Shown here: one piece after another, positions 1 to 6,842 of the stretch
Layout: the number at the start of each line of letters is the position of its first letter
Position numbering within the stretch: the stretch's first letter is position 1
Assembly: GCA_020635905.1 (NCBI GenBank)
Contig: JACJYV010000004.1
Span: 682,001-746,000, forward strand
Length of the DNA: 64,000 bases
Source: Bacteroidia bacterium
GTDB lineage: Bacteria > Bacteroidota > Bacteroidia > J057 > JADKCL01
Reading direction: 5' to 3'
The notes under the pieces: model-generated
What the model was told of the DNA's origin: nothing
What the model saw: the letters and a program-made list of their open reading frames with translations, nothing else
Database searches by the model: none
Position numbers and translations under genes: made by a program

Positions 1-410
1 CGGTGAGCCAGGCCGGGGCCCTGCCCTATTATGCCGGCCTCCCCTGCACCGACATTCTGGGACTTAATGATGCCTGGGTGGCCCGAAACGGAAAGATTAT
101 TTCCACCACGCCCGGTCACCAGCGCAGCGCCGATCCCGCGTATCTGCAAACCCAGGGCGTCAACTGGATTGTGGGTCGGCTGGTCTATGCCTCCAAAGCA
201 GATTTTCCCACCGAAAATCCTGAACAGCGGCCCGAAATCAGGCAGTTATGTCTGCTGGAAGAGGGCCAGGAAATGACCCGCTTTGTGCATGCCCTGTTGT
301 ATATCCCCCTGCGGGATGGCTCCTGGTGGGTTGCCGCAGAAATGAAAAGACACCCCGACACCGACGATCTGGTGGCCCGCAATCTCATCCTGCGGCAAAA
401 ATTGCCCTGA
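1..410 (+). CDS. C-terminal part of a membrane glycosyltransferase-like protein (5' truncated)
   Basis: This is the last 135 residues of a gene that begins before the window; the first readable codon is GTG at position 3, which is probably internal. The segment GALPYYAGLPCTDILGLND, followed by a histidine- and proline-containing stretch and DPAYLQTQGVNWIV, resembles the C-terminal periplasmic domain of GT-C type integral-membrane glycosyltransferases (arabinofuranosyl/mannosyltransferase-like proteins). Such proteins transfer sugars from polyprenyl-phosphate donors outside the inner membrane. No membrane segment is visible in this piece, as expected for the soluble tail. The family call rests on that motif only. 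The stop at 408-410 lies about 70 bases before the tRNA gene. Confidence 0.6.
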   Translation, partial: VSQAGALPYYAGLPCTDILGLNDAWVARNGKIISTTPGHQRSADPAYLQTQGVNWIVGRLVYASKADFPTENPEQRPEIRQLCLLEEGQEMTRFVHALLYIPLRDGSWWVAAEMKRHPDTDDLVARNLILRQKLP

Positions 411-456
411 GCACAAAAATATTTGCAAAAATATTTCGCAATTACTGGCAAAGTCC

Positions 457-464
457 TATCTTTG
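457..464 (+). promoter_or_regulatory. -7 box of the tRNA-Arg promoter
   Basis: TATCTTTG matches the Bacteroidota -7 consensus TAnnTTTG and ends 13 bases before the mature tRNA 5' end. No clean TTG lies 17-23 bases upstream, so only the -7 element is supported. Confidence 0.45.
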
Positions 465-477
465 CCCTCCGATAGTC

Positions 478-551
478 GCACCTGTAGCTCAACTGGATAG
501 AGCACCTGACTACGGATCAGGAGGTTTGGGGTTCGAATCCCTACAGGTGTA
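478..551 (+). tRNA. tRNA-Arg (anticodon ACG)
   Basis: A complete 74-nt cloverleaf can be folded. The acceptor stem is GCACCTG/CAGGTGT, closed by one G-T pair. The D arm is GCTC...GAGC, the anticodon stem is CCTGA/TCAGG around the loop CTACGGA with anticodon ACG, and the T arm contains TTCGAAT. The discriminator base is A551 and CCA is not encoded. ACG in DNA is normally edited to ICG, so this tRNA should read CGU, CGC and CGA arginine codons. A hairpin terminator follows directly. Confidence 0.96.
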
Positions 552-556
552 CAAGG

Positions 557-593
557 CAAAAAAGCCCGTTTCTGAATCAGAGACGGGCTTTTT
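557..593 (+). terminator. Rho-independent terminator after tRNA-Arg
   Basis: AAAGCCCGTTTCT and AGAGACGGGCTTT form a 13-bp stem with one G-T pair and a short loop, followed by a T run. It ends the tRNA transcript. Confidence 0.85.
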
Positions 594-639
594 GATTGTT
601 GGGGAGGATTGATTGAAGCGGCTGCAAGTTAAAAGCCCC

Positions 640-985
640 TGACCCTTCGGGTCAGGAGGAAGCCCCGGAGGGGCTTTTCCCTGGTAGAGAATGCCTTCTG
701 CATTCAATTTGAGCCCCGGAGGGGCGGCTCCTGATTTGTATAGGATTCGCCCCTCCGGGGCTGGCCCGGATTTTGGACCATTTACCCGGGGCTTACGCCC
801 CGGGCTACCTGGGAGTTGCCCCTCCGGGGCTACTGGGCGGGCCGGTGGCCCGCATGGCAAACTCACCCCTGCCCAAAGGAGATCCCCTCTCTGCCGGTAG
901 CGGCAAAGAGGGGAAGTTGGGTTACAGGGGGCCATTGGACGACCATTTTGGAAAACAACATGGTCGTTTCCCTACGCACTGGTTT
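640..985. repeat. GC-rich palindromic repeat cluster
   Basis: The stretch between the tRNA terminator and the next gene has no credible ORF. It is built of short palindromes: several copies of CCCCGGAGGGGC or its complement, GCCCGG...CCGGGC pairs, and TGACCCTTCGGGTCA. At 850-915 there is a diverged copy of the module that recurs around 11.3, 12.8 and 13.2 kb (ACTCACCCC...CCTCTCTGCCG...CGGCAAAGAGG). At 950-972 there is a hairpin GGAAAAC...GTTTCCC seen again near 9.5 and 13.5 kb. It looks like a REP/BIME-type intergenic repeat cluster. Confidence 0.75.
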
Positions 986-1011
986 ACGCCCACAAAACAC
1001 AAAATCCCCCT

Positions 1012-1476
1012 TCACATCACCCGGTTTTCACCGCTCCAGAATGCCGCTTCGCCCAGGGGATCTTCGTAATAAATATCCCCGTCATTGTCGGGTGACTCAC
1101 AACGGACACAAAAAACATTGCTGGCCAGAATGAAAAAGGTGCGCTGGGTGCCGGAATAGGTCAGGTCAATCGCAAAGACGTGGCGGTCCAGCGGGTCAAA
1201 ATCCGGATGATGCTGGCGAAATTCAGCCACTGTACTGAGGCGGAAAAGGTCTTCTCCCCGGATCCAGGTATCGTGCCATTCCGGAGGCAGATTAAAAAAG
1301 ATCACTTTCTTGAAAATCACATCCAGGTTGCGGTAATAGGTCCAATTCTGACTGCCGGATATGACCAGATTTTTGCGCCTGAACATGCGAATCCGGTAAC
1401 CGTTCCACAAAGCATGCACGGAAAAGCTCGCGTTGATGCGGTCAACGATCTTTTGCATGGCCTCGCGGGAAACCAT
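1012..1476 (-). CDS. Hypothetical protein, 154 aa
   Basis: No family is recognised. The protein is soluble, with no signal peptide or membrane segment, and is rich in aromatic and basic residues (for example WNGYRIRMFRRKN and WTYYRNLDVIFKK). There are only two cysteines, close together in FCVRCES near the C-terminus. The start at 1476 lies 6 bases after the stop of the upstream gene on the same strand, so the two form a tight operon. The reading frame has normal codon use. No function is proposed. Confidence 0.7.
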   Translation of the reverse strand: MVSREAMQKIVDRINASFSVHALWNGYRIRMFRRKNLVISGSQNWTYYRNLDVIFKKVIFFNLPPEWHDTWIRGEDLFRLSTVAEFRQHHPDFDPLDRHVFAIDLTYSGTQRTFFILASNVFCVRCESPDNDGDIYYEDPLGEAAFWSGENRVM

Positions 1477-1482
1477 GACCGC

Positions 1483-1689
1483 TTACTCCTGCCCTTTCAG
1501 GTAATTGGTGGTGAGGGTGCGGGCCCAATACCGCGGCACCCCAAAATCCTTTTGCAGGTGGGCCACCACGTCGTTCGACTTCTTGTCGGCGGCGTTGAAT
1601 TTGTCCAGAATCTGGTGCCACTCCGCAATGGGTTTGCCGGTTTTTTCAATCACCTGCTCGTCAGATACATTCCAGTAATCGCTTTTCAT
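1483..1689 (-). CDS. Small DUF4287-like protein, 68 aa
   Basis: The sequence EKTGKPIAEWHQILDKFNA, followed by HLQKDFGVPRYWARTLT, resembles the small helical DUF4287 domain, in which a KTG...W motif precedes a GV..WWA motif. These domains occur alone or fused to SRPBCC-type or YdhG-like domains and have no assigned reaction. The protein has no signal peptide. It lies 6 bases upstream of the 154-aa gene and is probably the first gene of the pair. The family assignment is by motif memory only. Confidence 0.65.
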   Translation of the reverse strand: MKSDYWNVSDEQVIEKTGKPIAEWHQILDKFNAADKKSNDVVAHLQKDFGVPRYWARTLTTNYLKGQE

Positions 1690-2373
1690 GGGATCTGGGT
1701 TAATATAAATTCAATAAATAGAATTACTCCCAAATTCAGCATACTATTGAAAAATCAGGAATAACCATCTTATTTTCAACTATCCAAAAGAACAAGATTT
1801 CAATAAAAGGTTCTCGGCCTAATGAAAAGAAAAATTTAGACTTTTTTGTGTGGCAAAGCAAGTGGTCAAAAACAATTTCGGCGGAAATGCGATTTGCTGG
1901 TGGGGTCTGGGAAAATGGAGGAGGATTGTGACGAGGTCCTTCAACAAATCTTTTAAAATTTAGAAATAAGAAAGGGGCATTGCCAAGTAAAAACCATCAC
2001 ATTCTCAAGAAGGGCTATCCAGTAGATCTTTCGAAAGCTTTAGGGGCAAAATGGTACCTTGGACAAATAATTGAAAAAAAATATCCGTCTCGCCTTCAAT
2101 ATGACAGGAATCCAAAAATTATTTATTATTTTTAAATGAAACCTCGCTATTCATTGGATGCTTCCATAAAAAATATATTCTTCTACCCATGAAGTCAATA
2201 TTTGGCAATAGAAAAAGTTCCAAACCTTGCTGTGCTCATTTTCTAATGCCTTAGTTTAGTTCTTTTCGGTATCAGAATCTTATACCACCATTTTCCCTCT
2301 ACAACAAATGCCGAGTACCTTGAGGCATTACTGGCAGAGAAAGTCTTACCTATTGTACCCTTACAGCACAAAA
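1690..2373. other. AT-rich intergenic region without a recognised gene
   Basis: About 680 bases separate the divergent genes at 1689 and 2374. The DNA is AT-rich compared with its neighbours. I found no ORF with convincing codon use, no tRNA-like fold, no clear terminator and no tandem repeat. It presumably holds the promoters of both flanking genes. Confidence 0.5.
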
Positions 2374-2856
2374 ATGAAACTCAAACTTTCGGTTGTCGCA
2401 ATAATATTAATTAGCATTTCAATCCACTGTTTAGAAGCTCAGGACAGAACCAATGTTACTGGAAATGTTGCGACCGGACCGGGGGGGAGTGTGAGCTATA
2501 CCGTTGGGTTGATCGATTATATTACTTGTACAGGGCCGGGAGAAGTGGTTACGGAAGGGGTACAACAACCGTATGAAATTTTCTTAACCTGGGTTAGGGA
2601 AGGTGAGGTTGCATCGTCCATTCAGGTGTACCCCAATCCGGTTGAGGAAATTGTTGTTGTGGAAGTTGGGAATAATTCGAGGAGGGAGGCAATGAGGTAT
2701 GCGTTATATGATTTGCATGGAAAATATCTTGGTGGAGCTGGGTTGGGCGGAAGCAGGACAGTAATTTCAATGGCAGGCCTTGCCCGGGCAAGTTATTTAC
2801 TTAAGATCACTGAACGGGATTTGGAGGTTAAGGTGTTTAAGTTGGTCAAGAATTAG
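2374..2856 (+). CDS. Small secreted protein with T9SS type A sorting domain
   Basis: The ATG at 2374 is chosen because the residues that follow form a clean Sec signal peptide (MKLKLSVVAIILISISIHC, cleavage after EAQ). The frame is open from 2308, but the extra residues are not signal-like. After a short glycine/threonine-rich segment, the C-terminal half from about residue 85 shows the type A T9SS sorting pattern: VYPNPVEE, then a YDLHGK strand, then LLKI...VFKLVKN. The protein is therefore likely exported across the outer membrane by the type IX system and anchored or released. The short N-terminal part resembles no enzyme I know. Confidence 0.8.
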   Translation: MKLKLSVVAIILISISIHCLEAQDRTNVTGNVATGPGGSVSYTVGLIDYITCTGPGEVVTEGVQQPYEIFLTWVREGEVASSIQVYPNPVEEIVVVEVGNNSRREAMRYALYDLHGKYLGGAGLGGSRTVISMAGLARASYLLKITERDLEVKVFKLVKN

Positions 2857-2947
2857 TTCGCAGTAGATCTCATTTTGGACTTAAGGAGTTACTTACGGAT
2901 GGCCAGTTATTTTTGATTGGTTTTGATTTTCGGTAAAAAAAACAATT

Positions 2948-5125
2948 ATGAAAAAGACAAATACATTGTTTGCCTTTCTGCTCCTGGGGTTTGGGTTTTC
3001 CAATTTGTTTGGGCAAGCTCCACAACGGATGAGCTATCAAGCGGTGATCCGCGCTATCAATGGGCAACTTGTGGTGAATGATAGTGTACCGATGGTCGTG
3101 AGTATTTTGCAAGGCTCCATTGCTGGAAGTGTGGCATACAAAGAGTCTCAATCGCCAATGAGTAATGCAAATGGACTAATCACTATCGAGATTGGTGGCG
3201 GGACTGCGATAATGGGAATTTTCAGCGCAATTAACTGGGGTGCAGGGCCATATTTCCTCAAGACCGAAAGCATTGTGAATGGAGGGCCAGTTGTGGGAAT
3301 AACACAGTTGCTGAGTGTACCTTATGCATTGTATGCGGACAGCAGTGCCAATCCCGGACCTGCGGGTCCACAAGGGCCGATAGGGTTGACAGGGCCTCCG
3401 GGACCTGCGGGACCACAAGGTCCAATAGGGTTGACAGGGCCTCAGGGTCTGCAAGGCATACCCGGAGATACTGGTGCGGTCGGGCCAATGGGATTGACTG
3501 GTCCGCAAGGGCCGGCCGGACCCTCCGGGGCTCTGAATGCATGGGCTTTGGTGGGGAATACAGGGATGGTGGATACGGTGAATTTTATTGGAACAACTGA
3601 TAGTGTTTCTTTTGAGGTTCGAGCAAATAATATACGCGCAGGGAAAATAGATCTTCCATTGAAGAGCACTTTCTGGGGAATGCGTGCAGGAAAAGAAAAT
3701 GCAGGGGTGGGTAATACTGGCATTGGAGCGAACTCCATGGAACTTAATACCACTGGCAATGAAAACACCGCGATTGGCTGGGTTTCCCTGAATCAAAATA
3801 CCTCAGGGAGCAAGAATATTGCGGTTGGATTTGAGTGCATGCGGCAAAATACTGTTGGGGCCTTCAATACTGCAAATGGCTACAATGCCCTTTTCTCAAA
3901 TGTTGCAGGTAGCAACGCAACAGCTTTTGGGACCAATGCAATGCAGTATTCAAATAACACATCGATCCCATTTTCCAATTACAATGTCGCAGTTGGGTTT
4001 GAGGCGTTACGGGGTTCTTCTAACCCTGCAACAAATACGGGCAACTATAATACGGCAATTGGGCATCGATCGCTCTGGCTCAACACCACTGGAGAAGACA
4101 ATGTTGGAAGTGGCAAGGATGCGCTTTCATTCAATACCACGGGTTCACGCAACACTGCGACTGGAAGTGGCGCACTATTAAACAACACCACAGGAATTGA
4201 CAATACTGCATGTGGATTTCAATCGCTCACTTCGAACACAACTGGGGAACAAAACACCGCGGTTGGTAAACGGGCTTTGGCTGGCAATAATGCAGGGGTT
4301 GCAAATACTGCGGTCGGAAGAGATGCGTTAGAAGCAAATAACTCTGGAAATAATAATACAGCAATTGGTGTTGCAGCATTGGAGACTAATAATTCAGGAA
4401 GCGGACATGCAGCTATTGGTCAACAAGCATTGGAATATAACACTACTGGCAATTTTAATACTGCATTGGGGTATTTATCAATGGTTCAAAACACGACCGG
4501 AAGTTATAATAGCGCCTTAGGGCATGGCGCTTTCTATGGAGGGACTTCGTATTCTAATTCAACCTCAGTTGGGTATGGTTCCCAGCCCCAGGGCAGTAAT
4601 GAGATCGTTCTGGGAAATTCATCCATTACTACCCTCCGTTGCCAGGTTTCCTCAATTAGTGGCCTCAGCGACCTAAGAATCAAGGATAGTATTCAGGAAA
4701 ATGTACCCGGTTTGATCTTTATCAACAAACTCCGTCCCATCACTTATCGCTTCAATGTGGATCGTGAAAACAAATTGCTGGGTATCCAGGGAGAAACAAG
4801 TTGGGAAGGGAAATATGATATTGAAAAAATTCAGATGACTGGGTTTATTGCGCAGGAAGTAGAGTTGGCAGCTTCGCAATGCAATTATGACTTTAGTGGC
4901 ATTGACCGTCCTAAACAAGAAGGCGGGCTATACGCTTTGCGTTATTCAGAATTCACTGTGCCTCTTGTCAAAGCAGTCCAGGAATTGAGCCAACAGAATG
5001 AAGAACTTCAACACCAAATGGATGCTATGCAAAGAATCCTTGAAAAAGCAAATAAACAAAATGAAGATCAAGAAGCCCAAATCAAGGCCTTGTCAGAAAA
5101 AATTGAACGCATTCAACAACAATAG
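2948..5125 (+). CDS. Surface fibre: collagen-like, head-like repeats and S74 chaperone tail
   Basis: This is a 725-aa secreted protein. Residues 1-22 are a signal peptide. Residues 23-130 form the N-terminal domain common to Bacteroidota fibre proteins (MSYQAVIR...ILQGS...LLSVPYALYAD). Residues about 134-196 are Gly-X-Y collagen-like triplets (GPAGPQGPIGLTG units). Residues about 240-560 are many degenerate repeats of the type NTTGNENTAIG, reminiscent of YadA-like head repeats. Residues about 575-700 match the intramolecular chaperone of endosialidase (peptidase S74): SDLRIKDSI, then KLRPITYRF, TGFIAQEV and YSEFTVPLVKAVQEL, ending in a coiled coil. Known S74 domains trimerise fibres and then cleave themselves off. 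A trimeric adhesin or phage-tail-like fibre role is inferred. Confidence 0.85.
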   Translation: MKKTNTLFAFLLLGFGFSNLFGQAPQRMSYQAVIRAINGQLVVNDSVPMVVSILQGSIAGSVAYKESQSPMSNANGLITIEIGGGTAIMGIFSAINWGAGPYFLKTESIVNGGPVVGITQLLSVPYALYADSSANPGPAGPQGPIGLTGPPGPAGPQGPIGLTGPQGLQGIPGDTGAVGPMGLTGPQGPAGPSGALNAWALVGNTGMVDTVNFIGTTDSVSFEVRANNIRAGKIDLPLKSTFWGMRAGKENAGVGNTGIGANSMELNTTGNENTAIGWVSLNQNTSGSKNIAVGFECMRQNTVGAFNTANGYNALFSNVAGSNATAFGTNAMQYSNNTSIPFSNYNVAVGFEALRGSSNPATNTGNYNTAIGHRSLWLNTTGEDNVGSGKDALSFNTTGSRNTATGSGALLNNTTGIDNTACGFQSLTSNTTGEQNTAVGKRALAGNNAGVANTAVGRDALEANNSGNNNTAIGVAALETNNSGSGHAAIGQQALEYNTTGNFNTALGYLSMVQNTTGSYNSALGHGAFYGGTSYSNSTSVGYGSQPQGSNEIVLGNSSITTLRCQVSSISGLSDLRIKDSIQENVPGLIFINKLRPITYRFNVDRENKLLGIQGETSWEGKYDIEKIQMTGFIAQEVELAASQCNYDFSGIDRPKQEGGLYALRYSEFTVPLVKAVQELSQQNEELQHQMDAMQRILEKANKQNEDQEAQIKALSEKIERIQQQ

Positions 5126-5162
5126 TTATTCGATAAATTCTTCAACGTATTTCACCTCTTTG

Positions 5163-5196
<34 letters not shown>

Positions 5197-5303
5197 GGTA
5201 TCATGCTCGCAAAGCTAAGGAGATTCTACATCAAAATGAGGTAGGACCGTCAAGTCTCCCCAATTGGTTACTTATAAATTATCCCCATGCACTTGGATCA
5301 GGG

Positions 5304-5933
5304 TTAATCAGAAATCTCAAATAAATCTAAAGCCTGCCGGGCCTGGGAGGCAAATTCCTGCCCTTCAGTTTCAGCTTCCTCTTCCGAAAATTCAATTTCT
5401 TTATTGGGAATTGCCCCCATATCCACCTTTTGCCCAAATTTGAAGGTATTCTCCTTGAGCAAATGACGGATCAGCCTGCCGTCCTGAAAATAGTAACGAT
5501 CCTCCCGCACATGGGTGGTCGGTTTTTCAGTCATGGGCACAAATTCCGAATGGGTATAAAGGAAGAATAATTTTTCCTGATCGAAGTAATAGCTGATGGT
5601 CATGGGACCGTGGTCGTCGTAAATTTCATCCACCAGCTTCACCACTTTCGCATTCTGCTCCCAGGCAGTCAGCATGCCGCCAAATGGCTCACTTTGGTAT
5701 TCCTTCTCAATTTTTTTCAGCTTCTCCAGGCGGGATTCAATCAGGCTGAACTGGTCTTTGATGGCCTGAATGGGGTCATTGGATGCGGTTTTGCTGGTTT
5801 CGCCTCCTTCAGTTTGGCCCACTTTCTCTTCATTAAGGGGGATTTCCTCCTCCCCGACCCGGGCAGAGGTTGAATTGCAGCCCCACAAGAGGGCAAGGGT
5901 GGCGGTCAGCAGCAGGATGATCAGCGGTTTCAT
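5304..5933 (-). CDS. Lipoprotein of unknown function, 209 aa
   Basis: The N-terminus is a lipoprotein signal with cysteine 19 in the lipobox-like LLWGC, so the protein should be a lipidated cell-envelope protein. A charged, low-complexity stretch follows (GEEEIPLNEEKVGQTEGGE), then a helical region (SRLEKLKKIEKEYQ). The remainder contains YYFDQEKLFFLYTHSEF and YYFQDGRLIRH, a pattern seen in several small Bacteroidota lipoproteins of unknown function. The stop is 21 bases downstream of the dioxygenase gene's 3' side on the same strand, and the intergenic distance of 20 bases suggests co-transcription. Confidence 0.75.
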   Translation of the reverse strand: MKPLIILLLTATLALLWGCNSTSARVGEEEIPLNEEKVGQTEGGETSKTASNDPIQAIKDQFSLIESRLEKLKKIEKEYQSEPFGGMLTAWEQNAKVVKLVDEIYDDHGPMTISYYFDQEKLFFLYTHSEFVPMTEKPTTHVREDRYYFQDGRLIRHLLKENTFKFGQKVDMGAIPNKEIEFSEEEAETEGQEFASQARQALDLFEISD

Positions 5934-5953
5934 GTGTGTATGTGTGGTTGTGT

Positions 5954-6829
5954 TCAGGATTCAAACAAAACGGAGCGCATGGAAGCGCTGCCCAGTGATA
6001 CCCCGGTGGTCGGAAAACTGACCTGGTTTCTCACCCCGGCCAGCCCGGCGGCATACAACAGGGGGTAATAATGGTCAGGCGTGGGCACCGAAAGCAGGGC
6101 CGCCCGGCCCAGGCTCTGGTAATCAATGATGCCCTGGTGATCGCCCCGTTCCAGAAAGGAGGTCACGCGTTCATCAAAATCGATGGCCCAGTCGTAGGCA
6201 GCGCCCGACATATTGATCATGCCCAGGTTGTGCACAATATTGCCGCTACCGAGTACCAACACTCCTTTTTTGCGCAGAAAACGCAGCTCTTTGGCCAGTT
6301 GGTAATGGTATTCGGGGGGCTTGTGGTAATCAATGCTGAACTGAATGACCGGGATATCGGCCTTGGGATACATTTGGGCCAGCACAGACCAGGTGCCATG
6401 ATCGAGGCCCCAATCTTTGTCGCTGCCGACCTGTGCAGATTGCACCGCGGCCCGAACTTCTTCGGCAAGGCCGGGAGCGCCCGGTGCGGGGTATTCCATT
6501 TCGAATAATTCCCGCGGGAAGCCGCCAAAATCGTGGATGGTGCGCGGTTGGGGCATGGCCGTGACATAGGTGCCGCGGGTGAGCCAGTGAGCCGAAATAC
6601 AGACAATGGCTTTGGGACGGGGCAGGGTACGGCCGAGTTCCTGCCATTTCAGGGACCACTCATTCTGTTCCAGGGCGTTCATGGGTGAGCCATGGCCAAT
6701 GAAAATGACCGGCATTTCCTCTTCCTGTTCCGGAAGGTCGCCCATTGCTTTCCCAAAAGCGCTTAAATTACTCGTCATAATGCCGATGCCTCCTGCAGCC
6801 AAAAGCCTGATAAAATGATCCCGTTTCAC
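5954..6829 (-). CDS. ygiD: 4,5-DOPA dioxygenase extradiol (class III ring-cleavage dioxygenase)
   Basis: The 291-aa protein matches the YgiD/DODA family, Zn- or Fe-dependent LigB-type enzymes that cleave catechol rings such as L-DOPA. Visible motifs are IGHGSPMNAL (H46), CISAHWLT (H81), TIHDFGGFP, DHGTWSVL (H144) and GSGNIVHNLG (H200); the conserved histidines supply the metal ligands and the acid/base residue. The protein carries about 40 extra N-terminal residues with a hydrophobic stretch (IRLLAAGGIGIM) after KR, so it could be exported or a Tat-like substrate, which is less usual for YgiD (about 260 aa). It lies between the lipoprotein gene and the NodB-caspase gene on the same strand. 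Confidence 0.88.
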   Translation of the reverse strand: MKRDHFIRLLAAGGIGIMTSNLSAFGKAMGDLPEQEEEMPVIFIGHGSPMNALEQNEWSLKWQELGRTLPRPKAIVCISAHWLTRGTYVTAMPQPRTIHDFGGFPRELFEMEYPAPGAPGLAEEVRAAVQSAQVGSDKDWGLDHGTWSVLAQMYPKADIPVIQFSIDYHKPPEYHYQLAKELRFLRKKGVLVLGSGNIVHNLGMINMSGAAYDWAIDFDERVTSFLERGDHQGIIDYQSLGRAALLSVPTPDHYYPLLYAAGLAGVRNQVSFPTTGVSLGSASMRSVLFES

Positions 6830-6842
6830 AGTTTAAATATAA

